Positions 1 to 8,879 of a stretch of 46,570 bases of DNA are shown piece after piece. The translations under genes and the position numbers were made by a program. This DNA is from an uncultured Clostridia bacterium (GTDB taxonomy: Bacteria > Bacillota > Clostridia > Christensenellales > Borkfalkiaceae): positions 1-46,570 of the forward strand of contig CANRHI010000004.1 of NCBI GenBank assembly GCA_947630365.1, in the 5' to 3' direction. The notes beneath the pieces were generated by a model. That model searched no databases, was not told where the DNA came from, and saw nothing but the letters and a program-made list of their open reading frames with translations. Positions within the stretch are counted from its first letter, which is position 1. Each line of letters starts with the position of its first letter.

Positions 1-1
1 C

Positions 2-349
2 GTCATGCCCCCTTCGTGCGAAAACCAAGTCCTTGCCCGCCGTCTTGCCTACCTCGGCTCCCTCAACGACGACATTCTCGCCCTCGACGAGATCGCCCTT
101 TGCCTCCTCGAAGAGCTTCGGGAGAAGTACCCCGCCGCCCTTTCGGAGCGGTACAAGATCGAGGCGGGAGAGCCCCTTTCCATGCTCGAAGCCCTCTGCA
201 AAAACCGCGGCTTCGTGCTGCGCGGCGGGGAGCCCGACTTCGAGCGCGGCGAGCGCGCCCTCTTGGACGATCTGCGAAAGGGGCGGCTCGGGAAATTGTG
301 TCTGGACTGCTTGGAGGACATGCAGAGCGCGGGGCTGATCCGCGCATAA
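2..349 (+). CDS. rbgA: Ribosome biogenesis GTPase RbgA/YlqF, C-terminal part (5' end outside window)
   Basis: The frame is open from the first full codon of the window, so the gene begins upstream; the Met codon at 5 is internal. The visible ~115 residues match the helical C-terminal domain of RbgA. They begin just after the G3-type region (MPPSCENQ, which in the family follows DTPG), continue with LAYLGSLNDDIL, an acidic helix and REKYP, and end with LRGGEPDFERGERALLDDLR and GKLCLD. RbgA family proteins assist late assembly of the 50S subunit; this domain contacts rRNA. The GTPase motifs themselves are not in the window. The downstream rnhB lies 14 bases away on the same strand, the gene order of Bacillus subtilis (ylqF-rnhB), which supports the call. 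Confidence 0.88.
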   Translation, partial: VMPPSCENQVLARRLAYLGSLNDDILALDEIALCLLEELREKYPAALSERYKIEAGEPLSMLEALCKNRGFVLRGGEPDFERGERALLDDLRKGRLGKLCLDCLEDMQSAGLIRA

Positions 350-363
350 AACGAGGCAAAGCC

Positions 364-999
364 ATGGACGAACCGATCGTCGAACGCGACTATTTCGAAA
401 AGGGATTTTCCGCCGTGGCGGGCGTAGACGAGGTGGGGAGAGGCCCTCTCGCGGGGCCCGTCGTGTGCGCCGCCGTCATTCTTCCCCTCGAGGAGGAGAA
501 GCGCATCTTGGGCGTGAACGACAGCAAGAAGCTCTCCGCGAAGAAGCGGGAGGCGCTCGACGAACAAATAAAAAAAGTCGCCCGCGCCTATTCCATCGCC
601 GAAGTGAGCGAGAAGGTCATCGACGAGATCAACATCTTGCAGGCGACGCGGCTGGGGATGAAGCGCGCCGTCGAGGGGCTCTCTCTTTCCCCCGACCTTG
701 TCCTCACGGACGGCAACATGACGCTGGATATTTCCGTCCCGCAAAGGAGCATCGTGAAGGGGGATGCGCTCGTGTATTCCATCGGCGCGGCAAGCATCCT
801 CGCGAAGGTGTACAGGGACGCGCTCATGCGGGGATACGCAAAGAAGTACCCCGCCTACGGCTTCGAGCGGAACGCGGGCTACGGCACGGCGCAGCACATT
901 GCGGCGATACGGGAGATGGGCATATGCGAAATTCACCGCAGGACTTTCGTCACAAACTTCTTGGCAGAAACGCCGAAGCGGACGTCGGGAAATACCTGA
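364..999 (+). CDS. rnhB: Ribonuclease HII
   Basis: This 211-residue protein has the usual length of RNase HII, which cuts RNA in RNA-DNA hybrids and removes single ribonucleotides from DNA. The metal-binding residues are visible: D22 and E23 in AGVDEVGRGPLAGPVV, D116 in LVLTDG and D134 in the KGD segment before GAASILAKV. The family hallmarks NDSKKL and AGYGTAQH are also present. The ATG at 364 was chosen because it gives the standard N-terminus ahead of the DEVGRG motif. The final ~25 codons, after HRRTF where many family members stop, are overlapped by yraN in another frame. Confidence 0.96.
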   Translation: MDEPIVERDYFEKGFSAVAGVDEVGRGPLAGPVVCAAVILPLEEEKRILGVNDSKKLSAKKREALDEQIKKVARAYSIAEVSEKVIDEINILQATRLGMKRAVEGLSLSPDLVLTDGNMTLDISVPQRSIVKGDALVYSIGAASILAKVYRDALMRGYAKKYPAYGFERNAGYGTAQHIAAIREMGICEIHRRTFVTNFLAETPKRTSGNT

Positions 1000-1286
1000 A
1001 AAAGCACGGCTATAAAATTCTCAGGAAAAATTACGTCACCCCCTTCGGCGAGGCGGATATCGTCGCGAGGAGCAAGGACGGCTACACCTGCTTCGTGGAG
1101 GTGAAGGCGAGGGAAACGGATAGCTTCGGGCTTCCCGCCGAGGCCGTCACCCGCGCCAAGCAGGAGAGGTACCGCAAGATCGCGGCGTTTTGGTGCAATG
1201 CCCTCCGCGAGGAGGTGCCCGTGCGGTACGACGTCGCCTCCGTGTGGGAGGGGGAGATCGAATACTTCGAGAACGCATTCGAATAA
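924..1286 (+). CDS. yraN: YraN/UPF0102 family nuclease-fold protein
   Basis: A 120-residue protein of the UPF0102/YraN family, which has a restriction-endonuclease-like fold and no settled role. Visible hallmarks are LGRNAEADVGKYLKKHGYKIL, here in pieces LGRNAEADV and LKKHGYKILRKNY, then FGEADIVARSKDG and CFVEVKARE, carrying the E-D-ExK set expected of the fold. The start at 924 follows a GGGAGATGGG Shine-Dalgarno-like stretch. It overlaps the 3' end of rnhB by 76 bases, suggesting translation from the same transcript. rbgA-rnhB-yraN is a recurrent gene order in Bacillota. Confidence 0.93.
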   Translation: MRNSPQDFRHKLLGRNAEADVGKYLKKHGYKILRKNYVTPFGEADIVARSKDGYTCFVEVKARETDSFGLPAEAVTRAKQERYRKIAAFWCNALREEVPVRYDVASVWEGEIEYFENAFE

Positions 1287-1312
1287 GTCAAACGTTACGG
1301 GCGCGAGCCCCT

Positions 1313-1339
1313 GCCGCCCCTACCTCGGGGGCGGCTTTT
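1313..1339 (+). terminator. Intrinsic terminator-like hairpin after yraN
   Basis: GCCGCCCC (1313-1320) pairs with GGGGCGGC (1328-1335) around a 7-base loop and is followed by TTTT. It lies just before the helicase gene, so it probably ends the rbgA-rnhB-yraN transcript. It also makes the very upstream helicase start at 1343 less likely, since no room is left for a leader. Confidence 0.7.
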
Positions 1340-1357
1340 GGTATGATTTCGGGGAAA

Positions 1358-4300
1358 ATGACCGATAACCTTCAACAAGATATGGAAAAACGCAGCAAAG
1401 ATCCAAGAGTACAACTTTCGGTGCGCATCCGCGCGCCGCGCTATGTCGGCTACCACGACTATTTTGCGGGGGAGAAGCTCTCCGTCGTGCTCAAAAACGA
1501 GGGCGCGGAGACGGCGGAAGTCACGCTTTTGCTCTCCTCGAAGGAGGGGCTCATCGTCCCGCTCGAAAGAAAGGTGGAGATCCCCTTCGAGAGCACGGTG
1601 GAGGTGGAGGAAGCGCTCTTCAGCCCCCAGCTTCTCGCCGAGAACGACGCGCTTTTGGAGTGCGGCATTTCGGCGCGCGTCCTCTGCGGCGGCGGGGAAG
1701 TGTGCGCGGCGGAGGAGAAAATACTTGCCCTTCCCTTCGATCGGTGGGAGGGGATAAGCGGCAACGCCGAGCGGCTCGCCGCCTTCGTCCGTCCGCAACT
1801 CTCGGTGTGTTCTTTCCTCCATTCGGAGGCGGCAAAGCGCCTCAAACAGTGGAAGGATACGGGCGAGCTCTCGGGCTATGCGGGCACGGACAAGAATTCC
1901 GCCCGCCGCATGCTCGCCGCCCTCTTCGGCGCCCTCAAAGCCGGGCAGTATGCAAGGGAAGCGGCGGCGCTCTCCTCCCCCCTTCCCGCCTTCCACGAGA
2001 AGCTGACCGAGGAAAAGCGCGCAAACGTGCTCGAAATGGGCGTGCTCCTTTGCGCTTCCCTCGAGGCGGCGCGGCTGCACCCCGTGCTCGCCGTGGGCAA
2101 AAAGAGCGTCGCCGTGGGCATTTGGCTGCACGACAGCTGCTTCCTCGATCCCGTCACGGACGATACCGAAGTCGTCTCCGCTTATGTGGGGGACGGCGTG
2201 AACGAATTGAGCTTTGTGGACGCGGAGGACCTGTTTTCCTCCTCGAACGCCGCCTTCACCGCCTCCGAAGCGCATGCCCGCCGCAAGATCGAGGAGGGCG
2301 CCTTCGAATACTTCGTCGATATCCGCCGCTGCCGCTTGGACGGCGTGCGCCCCTGCCCGCTGCGCGAGCGCAGAAAGGGGGGATACGAGCTCCTTACCGA
2401 GGAGGAGACCGACCTTTCGGTCCCGCCCGCGCCCCTGCCCGAGCGAAAGCGCGTCCCCGCGGGCAAATCTTCCGCCGAAAAGGAGTGGGAGAAGAGCCTT
2501 TTGGACCTCACGGGCAAGAACGCCCTCCTGAATTTCACCGGGAAGAACGCCGTGCATCTCGCCTCGGGCGACGCGGATGCCCTCCTTTCCCGCCTTGCCG
2601 AAAGGGAAAAACTGCGCGCGAGCGGGGAAAACGTGCCCGCGTTCGGCGGCGCCGTCTCGGGGCAGAGAAGGGAGCTCCTTCTCTTGGAACAGGGGAAGGG
2701 GTCCCTCCGCGCATTTTGCTCGGAGAGAGAGCTCTCGGAGACCGCCGCCTTCCTCCTTCGGAGGGGAAGGGAGGCGGAGGAAGAGACGGGCGCCAAGGTG
2801 CTCTATGCCGCCTTCGGCTTTTTGGGCTACTTCGAGAAGGGGGAAAAGGCGATGCGCTACGCCCCCCTCGTACTCGCCCCCGCCGAGCTCACCCGCGCGG
2901 GAGAAGGCTTTGCGCTCTGCTGCCCCGCAGGCGAATACTTCGTCAACCACACCCTCCTCGAGTACTTAAAGCGCAATTTCGATATCGACGTGAGGGGGCT
3001 CGGGGAGGACGTTTCCTCCCTCAAGATCGCGGATATCCTCGCCATGGTGCGGGTGGAGACGGCGGGCATGAAGGGCTGGAAAGTGGTGCCCGACGTGTAC
3101 CTTTCCGTGTTCTCCTTCCCGCGGTTTTTGCTGTGGAACGACCTGCATACGAACATGGGGGAATTCCGCAAGAACCCCATCGTGGCGGGGCTGCTCGGAA
3201 AGGGATATTCCCCCTCCGTTCCCGCCCTGCCCTCCGAGGACGAGGCGGACCCCGCCGAGGTGCTCCTCCCGCTCCCCTCGGACAGCTCCCAGTATGAGGC
3301 CGTCGCGCTCTCGGCGACCTCCTCCTTCGTCCTTCACGGCCCGCCCGGCACGGGCAAGAGCCAGACCATCGCCTCCATCATCGCGGGGGCGCTCGCGCGG
3401 GGGGAGAGGGTGCTCTTCGTCGCCGAAAAGCGGGCGGCGCTCGAGGTCGTCTCCCATCGGCTCGAAAGCATCGGCGTGGGCGATTTCTGCCTTCCCCTCT
3501 ATGCGGGAAAGACGGACCGGGCGGAGGCGCTCGCCAAGTTGGAGCGCACGCTGCTTCTTCCCCGCGGGGAGGAAGTCTCCCTTTCCGAGAAGGCGAAGGA
3601 GGTCGCTCTTCTTCGCGAGGAGCTCAAAAAGACGCGCCGCGCCCTACACGAGAGGAGGAAGCTCGGCGTCTCGGTGTACGACGCCATCGCGGGGTACTTA
3701 AAATACAAGGACGCGCCCGACGTGCTCGACGTCGAGAGCTCCTTCTACGACAGTCTCACCGAAGAAAAGCTCGCCTCTTGCAGGAGCATGCTCTTTTCCG
3801 CCGCGGCGGCGGCGAAGGAGTGCGGCGGAGTGGTCGGCTCCCCGTTCGAGAACGTCAACCTCACCGAATATTCGAGGGCGCTTCGCGACCGCGTGTTCTG
3901 CGCCGCGCAGGTGCTCCTCACCGAGATCCGCCATGTGCGCTCCTTTTTGGAGCTCTTCCTCGGCTTCTACCGTCAGCGCATCTCCTTCGTCACCGAGCGC
4001 AAGCTGCGCGCCGTCGCCTCCATTGCGGGAGACCTCTCGGCGGGCAAGTATCAAAAATACTTCTCGGGCGCGGAGGAAGAAGATTTCGGGCGTTTTTACC
4101 GCGCCAATTTGCGGCTCGACGAGCTCCTTTCCTACTACCAAAAGCACTTCCGCACCCTCATCGACGCGGAGGCGGACGAAGAGCTCGTCCGCTTTACCGA
4201 GGAGGGCGGGGACTGGCGCGCCTGCCGCAGCGCCAAGGCGGCGGTGAAAAAGCTCATGCGCGCCTCCCTGCACCCCATCGACGACGCGGATATCCTCAAA

Positions 4301-6889
4301 TATTTGCAGACGTTCGTCGGCATCCTCTCCGCCATGGAGGAGATCCGCACGAATACCGCCCTCCCCCAAAACTTTTGCGACCGCGCGGGGCGGTTCAACT
4401 TCAAGAAGAGGGAAGAATTTCTCTCGGACCTCTATGCCCTGCACGAAAGTTGCGCCGCCGTCTTTACCGAATACAATGCGGACGCCTTCAACGGCATGTG
4501 CATCCGCGCGGCGGACGGCTACACCGCGCCCGTGCTCGATGGGTACCGCAAGGCGGCGGAGGGGTACCTCGCCGCGCAGGAGAGCTTCCTCACGGTCACC
4601 GCGGCGCGGCGGGACCGCATTTCGGGCGAGGACCTTCTCGACTACTTCTCCGCGCGGGCGAGCGCCCTCATCGACAACATCGACATGCTCGCCAGCTGGT
4701 GCAACTACAGGAGCGCGGCGGAGAAGCTCACCTCCCTCGGGCTCAAATTCATGACGGACGCCCTCGAGAGCGGGAAACTCTCCACCGAGAACGTGCTCGC
4801 GGGCTTCGAGAAAAATCTCTACAAAAATTTCCTCGAGAACACCATTCCCGCGGACGAGGCGCTCTGCCGCATCACGGCGGGCACCGCCACCGAGACGGCG
4901 GAAAAACTGCGGCTTTGCTCGGAGGAGCTCTCCCGCCTCTCCCGCGCGTACATCCGCGACAGGCTTCTTTCCCGCCTTCCCGCCGAGGAGGGCGCGGGGG
5001 CTCCCATCACGCGGCTGAAAAAGAGCGGCGGAAGGCTGCGCACCTTCTTCCACGAGAACGAAGCGCTCGCCCGCCTCGTCTGCCCCTGCCTTCTCATGAG
5101 CCCCGCGGCGGTCGCAAGGTATTTGCCCGCAAATTGCGGCTTCGACCTCGTCATCTTCGACGAAGCCTCCCAAATGCCCACCGCCGAGGCCATCGGGCCG
5201 CTCGCGAGGGGGAAAAGAGCGGTCGTGGTGGGGGACCCCCGCCAGCTTCCGCCCACCTCCTTCTTCCGCGCGGAGGAGAGCGAGGAGGAGAGCGTGCTCG
5301 ACGACTGCCTCGCCCTCGGCATGCCCGAGCGGCACCTCCTTTGGCACTACCGCAGCCACCACGAGAGCCTCATCGCCTTCTCCAACGGCATGTATTACGA
5401 CAACCGCCTTCGCACCTTCCCCTCCCCCGACGCGGAGAGCAGGGTGCGTCTTGTGCCCGTGGAGGGGGTGTACGATCGGGGCGGCGCCAAGTGCAACCGC
5501 GCCGAGGCGGAGGCGCTCGTGCGCGAAATTTGCCGAAGGCTCTCGGACGGGGAGCTCAAAAAGAACAGCATGGGCGTCGTCACCTTCTCGGGGGCGCAGC
5601 AGGAGCTCATCGAAAAACTGCTCTCCGCCGAGCTCCGCAAGAGCGGCTTGGAGGACGCCGCGTACTCGCGGGAGGAGCCGCTCTTCGTCAAAAATCTCGA
5701 AAATGTGCAGGGGGACGAGCGGGACGTCATCCTCTTCTCCGTCTGCTACGGGCCGGACAAGAAGGGGCGCGTCTCTCTCAACTTCGGGCCGCTCAACCGA
5801 GCGGGCGGGTGGAGAAGGCTGAACGTCGCCGTCTCGCGTGCCCGCGAGGAGATGCTCGTCTTTTCCTCGCTCGACGCCGCGAAGATCGACCTCTCCAAGA
5901 CCTCCTCCAAGGGGGCGGCGGGGTTGAAGGCGTTCCTCGAATTCGCCGAAAAGGGCCGCACGACGCTCGCCGTTCCGCCCTCCTCGGTGCGCGGGGGCAC
6001 GGGCGCGGGGAGGTATCTCGCCGAAGGGATTTCTGCCTGCGGCTACGAGTGCCGCCTCGACGTGGGCGCCTCCGAGCTGAAGGTGGACGTCGCCGTGCTC
6101 GACCCCGCCGATCCCCGCAAATTCCTGCTCGGCATCCTTCTCGACGCGCCCGACCCCTTCTCGGTGAAAGATCGGGAGATCCTTCGCCCGCAGGCGCTCA
6201 AGCGGAGCAATTGGAACATCCTCTTCGTGAGCAGCGTGAACTTCTTCTGCAATCCCAAGCGGGAGATCAAGCGCGTGAAAGACGTTTTGGACCGCCTCAC
6301 GGGCGGCGAGAGCCGTGCGGGGGATTGGCTTTCCCGCTACAAGCGGCCGTACAGGGCCGTCGGGCAGGAGGGCGCGGAGACCGCTGCCTTCATCACGGGA
6401 GGGGAGCACGAGGAGGAGCTCGTCGCAAGGCTCAAAGAGCTCGTCGCGGCGGAGGAGCCCATCTCCCGCGCCTTCCTCATCAAGCGCTGCATGCAGACCT
6501 TCGGCATCGTCAAGGCGGGAAGCAAGGCGGAGGGCGTGCTCTCCTCGCTCATCGACGGCTGCGCCTTCAAGCGGGACAGGGTGATGGGCGTGGACTACTT
6601 CTACCGCAACGCCCGCGTGCTGCAATTCAACCGCGTGCGCGTGGAGGAGAAGGACCCCGTCCGCCGCAGCGAGGAGGATATCTCCGTCTATGAGACGGTC
6701 GCCCTCATCAAGGGGGCGCTCGAGGACCGCGTCTCGCTCTATCTCGACGAGATCGTTTCGCTCGCCTCGGGCGTGTTCGGCGTGAGAAGGAGCGCGCGTT
6801 TTCCCGCCTTCGTGCGCGAGTGCGTGCGGTATGGGGAGGAGAAGGGCATCTTCGTGCGCTCGGTCTCCGACCGCGTCACGCTCGCGTAA
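1358..6889 (+). CDS. DUF4011-type superfamily 1 DNA/RNA helicase (very large)
   Basis: About 1843 residues. An N-terminal ~370-residue beta-rich region is followed by the DUF4011 signature (LLDLTGKNALLNFTGKN) and a split SF1 helicase core. Walker A is GPPGTGKS near residue 661, the Walker B motif DLVIFDEASQM has D1268-E1269, motif III is VVVGDPRQLPPTSFF, then HYRSHHESLIAFSN and the motif VI-like VSRAREEMLVF. The ~550 residues between Walker A and B are mostly helical. The C-terminal portion resembles the DUF3320 region of the same family, after a degenerate nuclease-like stretch. Such helicases are UvrD/Upf1-like ATPases of unproven function, often linked to defence. ATG codons at 1343, 1358 and 1382 compete; 1358 is preferred because a terminator ends at 1339, but its GGGG sits only about 3 bases away. 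Confidence 0.88.
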   Translation: MTDNLQQDMEKRSKDPRVQLSVRIRAPRYVGYHDYFAGEKLSVVLKNEGAETAEVTLLLSSKEGLIVPLERKVEIPFESTVEVEEALFSPQLLAENDALLECGISARVLCGGGEVCAAEEKILALPFDRWEGISGNAERLAAFVRPQLSVCSFLHSEAAKRLKQWKDTGELSGYAGTDKNSARRMLAALFGALKAGQYAREAAALSSPLPAFHEKLTEEKRANVLEMGVLLCASLEAARLHPVLAVGKKSVAVGIWLHDSCFLDPVTDDTEVVSAYVGDGVNELSFVDAEDLFSSSNAAFTASEAHARRKIEEGAFEYFVDIRRCRLDGVRPCPLRERRKGGYELLTEEETDLSVPPAPLPERKRVPAGKSSAEKEWEKSLLDLTGKNALLNFTGKNAVHLASGDADALLSRLAEREKLRASGENVPAFGGAVSGQRRELLLLEQGKGSLRAFCSERELSETAAFLLRRGREAEEETGAKVLYAAFGFLGYFEKGEKAMRYAPLVLAPAELTRAGEGFALCCPAGEYFVNHTLLEYLKRNFDIDVRGLGEDVSSLKIADILAMVRVETAGMKGWKVVPDVYLSVFSFPRFLLWNDLHTNMGEFRKNPIVAGLLGKGYSPSVPALPSEDEADPAEVLLPLPSDSSQYEAVALSATSSFVLHGPPGTGKSQTIASIIAGALARGERVLFVAEKRAALEVVSHRLESIGVGDFCLPLYAGKTDRAEALAKLERTLLLPRGEEVSLSEKAKEVALLREELKKTRRALHERRKLGVSVYDAIAGYLKYKDAPDVLDVESSFYDSLTEEKLASCRSMLFSAAAAAKECGGVVGSPFENVNLTEYSRALRDRVFCAAQVLLTEIRHVRSFLELFLGFYRQRISFVTERKLRAVASIAGDLSAGKYQKYFSGAEEEDFGRFYRANLRLDELLSYYQKHFRTLIDAEADEELVRFTEEGGDWRACRSAKAAVKKLMRASLHPIDDADILKYLQTFVGILSAMEEIRTNTALPQNFCDRAGRFNFKKREEFLSDLYALHESCAAVFTEYNADAFNGMCIRAADGYTAPVLDGYRKAAEGYLAAQESFLTVTAARRDRISGEDLLDYFSARASALIDNIDMLASWCNYRSAAEKLTSLGLKFMTDALESGKLSTENVLAGFEKNLYKNFLENTIPADEALCRITAGTATETAEKLRLCSEELSRLSRAYIRDRLLSRLPAEEGAGAPITRLKKSGGRLRTFFHENEALARLVCPCLLMSPAAVARYLPANCGFDLVIFDEASQMPTAEAIGPLARGKRAVVVGDPRQLPPTSFFRAEESEEESVLDDCLALGMPERHLLWHYRSHHESLIAFSNGMYYDNRLRTFPSPDAESRVRLVPVEGVYDRGGAKCNRAEAEALVREICRRLSDGELKKNSMGVVTFSGAQQELIEKLLSAELRKSGLEDAAYSREEPLFVKNLENVQGDERDVILFSVCYGPDKKGRVSLNFGPLNRAGGWRRLNVAVSRAREEMLVFSSLDAAKIDLSKTSSKGAAGLKAFLEFAEKGRTTLAVPPSSVRGGTGAGRYLAEGISACGYECRLDVGASELKVDVAVLDPADPRKFLLGILLDAPDPFSVKDREILRPQALKRSNWNILFVSSVNFFCNPKREIKRVKDVLDRLTGGESRAGDWLSRYKRPYRAVGQEGAETAAFITGGEHEEELVARLKELVAAEEPISRAFLIKRCMQTFGIVKAGSKAEGVLSSLIDGCAFKRDRVMGVDYFYRNARVLQFNRVRVEEKDPVRRSEEDISVYETVALIKGALEDRVSLYLDEIVSLASGVFGVRRSARFPAFVRECVRYGEEKGIFVRSVSDRVTLA

Positions 6890-6917
6890 CTTTCAAAAGA
6901 CACAGGGGAAAAACGGC

Positions 6918-8843
6918 ATGCGGGGAACGGGAGAAGGAAATACATTTGAGCGGGCGCTTCCGCGCCTGAATTTCCGCCCCTTGCTCGCCGCCGCCATCGG
7001 CGCCGCGGAGGGCGTCTCCCTCTACCTTTCCATTCGCAGGGGAGATTTCTCCCTTGCGGATATTTTATTGCCCCTCGGGGCGCTTTTGTTGCTCTTCCCG
7101 CCGTGGGAGGGAAGGCGGGTCGCCGCCGTGCTTCTCCTCTTTGCCTTCTTCGGCGGCGCCGGGGCGCTCTCCGCGCACATCTACACCGAGCGCTTTCTCT
7201 CGGGCGCCGAGGAGGCGGAGTACAACATAGAGGGAACGGTCACGCTGTTCGCGCGGGAGGAGGGGTACTTCTACGTCGAGCTTGAGGGCGTCACCCTGAA
7301 CGGCATCGAGGTGGGAGGGAACCTCTCCCTCACCACCGTGGAGGATGTGCGCACGGGGGATATCCTCAAATTTTCCGCCTCCCTGAAGCGCACGGAAATG
7401 ACGGACAGCTACGCCTTTCCCCACGACATCCGCTACGAAGTCGGCACCGTGTCGCCCGTGCGGACGGGGGTCTCCAAAGACCCCTTCCTCGCCGCAAACG
7501 CAGCCTTCTACAACAAATTACACGGTACCATGTCCGAGGATGAGGCCGACATCGGCTATGCGCTGCTCACGGGGAACGCCCGCAGCCTCGACGGCGGGAT
7601 CACGGACATGGTACGCGCGGGCGGCATCGCGCACATCTTTGCGGTCTCGGGGCTGCACATCGGCGTTTTGTACGGCGCGGCGCTCTTTCTCTTCAAGCCC
7701 TTGAAGAAGTACGCCTTCCTGCCCGCCCTTTTGGTCGCAACGGCGTATGCGGGGCTGTGCGGCTTCTCCGTCTCGGCGGTGCGCGCCCTCATCATGTGCG
7801 CCGCGCTCGGCGCCTCCGCCGCGGTGGGAAGGAAGAGCGATTTGCTCTCCTCGTTATCCCTTGCCGCAGTCTTGGTGCTTCTCTTCTCGCCCGCGCAGTG
7901 GCTCGCCTCGGGCTTCCGCCTCTCGTTTACGGCGGTGCTCGGGCTGGCGCTCTTCTCGGGGACGTTCTCCCGCGCCTTTGCCCGCATCCGCATGCCCGCC
8001 TTCCTCTCGAAGTACCTCTCCGCGAGCCTTGCGGTGCAGCTTTGCACCCTGCCCGTCTGCCTCGAAGAATTCGGCTACTTCTCTCTTTGGGGGATGGCGC
8101 TCAACCTCGTCGTCGTGCCGCTTCTGCCGCTCCTTCTCGGAACGCTGCTCTCCTGCTTGCTCGTCGCCCTCATCTTGCCCTTTGCGGCGGGCGTCCTCAT
8201 TCTTCCCGAGGGGCTCATCGCCCTCCTGCTCCTCCTCTTGCGGTTGGATCTTTCCTTCGTCCTCACGGGCTTTGCGCTCGGCGCGGGGGCGACGGTGTGG
8301 GCGATGGGGACGGTCGTGCTCTCCGAGCGCGTGCGCCTGCGCCCCGCCCTCCGCGGGGGAGCCTTCGCCCTGCTCGCGGCGGCGCTCTCTTTGAGCCTCG
8401 TGTATGCCAACGTCGTCCCCTACGGCTGCCGCATCGAGTGCAGGGAGGAGCTCGTCTTTCTCGAGACGAACGATTGCCGCGTGCTCGTTGTGCGGGATGC
8501 CACCTTGAAGGAGTGCGAAGATCTCCTCGGCCGCACGGACGGCGCCGTGCTCGACGCCGTGGTGGTCCTCGGCGAGAACGGGCGCAACACCGCCATCTTT
8601 CTTCCCGCCGACCGCGTTTACGCCTTCGCGCATGGGGACGGGCGCATCGAGGAGCAAACGAGCTTTTCCGTCGGCAGCCTTCGCTTCCGCTTCGAGAGGG
8701 AAGATACCCTTCTTCTCTTCGCCGAGGGAACGGTCGTCGCCATCGAGGGCGGGGACATGCGCGCGGCGGGCGCCGATCTCGCCATTCAAATCTCGCAAAA
8801 CAGCTTGAAATATTTCGTCACAGAGGGTATAATATACGCATGA
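6918..8843 (+). CDS. comEC: ComEC/Rec2-type DNA uptake channel protein, lacking a recognisable metallo-beta-lactamase motif
   Basis: A 641-residue multi-spanning membrane protein. The ComEC core signature is HIFAVSGLHIG from residue 239, preceded by an OB-like region (residues ~90-180) and an ARSLDGGITDMVRAGGIAH segment. It is followed by a series of hydrophobic segments. ComEC forms the channel carrying single-stranded DNA across the membrane during transformation. The C-terminal ~150 residues sit where the beta-lactamase-like nuclease domain is found in long ComEC proteins, but no HxHxDH motif is visible; instead there is a short beta-rich, degenerate version. The ATG at 6918 follows a GGGG purine block. 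It is 28 bases after the helicase stop, so the two may be co-transcribed. Confidence 0.9.
   Translation: MRGTGEGNTFERALPRLNFRPLLAAAIGAAEGVSLYLSIRRGDFSLADILLPLGALLLLFPPWEGRRVAAVLLLFAFFGGAGALSAHIYTERFLSGAEEAEYNIEGTVTLFAREEGYFYVELEGVTLNGIEVGGNLSLTTVEDVRTGDILKFSASLKRTEMTDSYAFPHDIRYEVGTVSPVRTGVSKDPFLAANAAFYNKLHGTMSEDEADIGYALLTGNARSLDGGITDMVRAGGIAHIFAVSGLHIGVLYGAALFLFKPLKKYAFLPALLVATAYAGLCGFSVSAVRALIMCAALGASAAVGRKSDLLSSLSLAAVLVLLFSPAQWLASGFRLSFTAVLGLALFSGTFSRAFARIRMPAFLSKYLSASLAVQLCTLPVCLEEFGYFSLWGMALNLVVVPLLPLLLGTLLSCLLVALILPFAAGVLILPEGLIALLLLLLRLDLSFVLTGFALGAGATVWAMGTVVLSERVRLRPALRGGAFALLAAALSLSLVYANVVPYGCRIECREELVFLETNDCRVLVVRDATLKECEDLLGRTDGAVLDAVVVLGENGRNTAIFLPADRVYAFAHGDGRIEEQTSFSVGSLRFRFEREDTLLLFAEGTVVAIEGGDMRAAGADLAIQISQNSLKYFVTEGIIYA
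8805..8833 (+). promoter_or_regulatory. Sigma-70-type promoter for holA
   Basis: TTGAAA (8805-8810) and TATAAT (8828-8833) are separated by 17 bases. The promoter lies inside the last codons of comEC, and its -10 box is about 46 bases before the holA start, so it can drive holA independently of comEC. Confidence 0.7.
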
Positions 8844-8879
8844 GCCGTCCTGCCCGCGGGCGGGGCGAAGGGAGCCTGT

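Noticed and set aside
3698..6625. Long open frame on the minus strand opposite the helicase gene
   Set aside because: High GC removes stop codons from shadow frames; the + frame has clear helicase motifs and the minus frame shows only low-complexity Arg/Ala/Glu-rich sequence.
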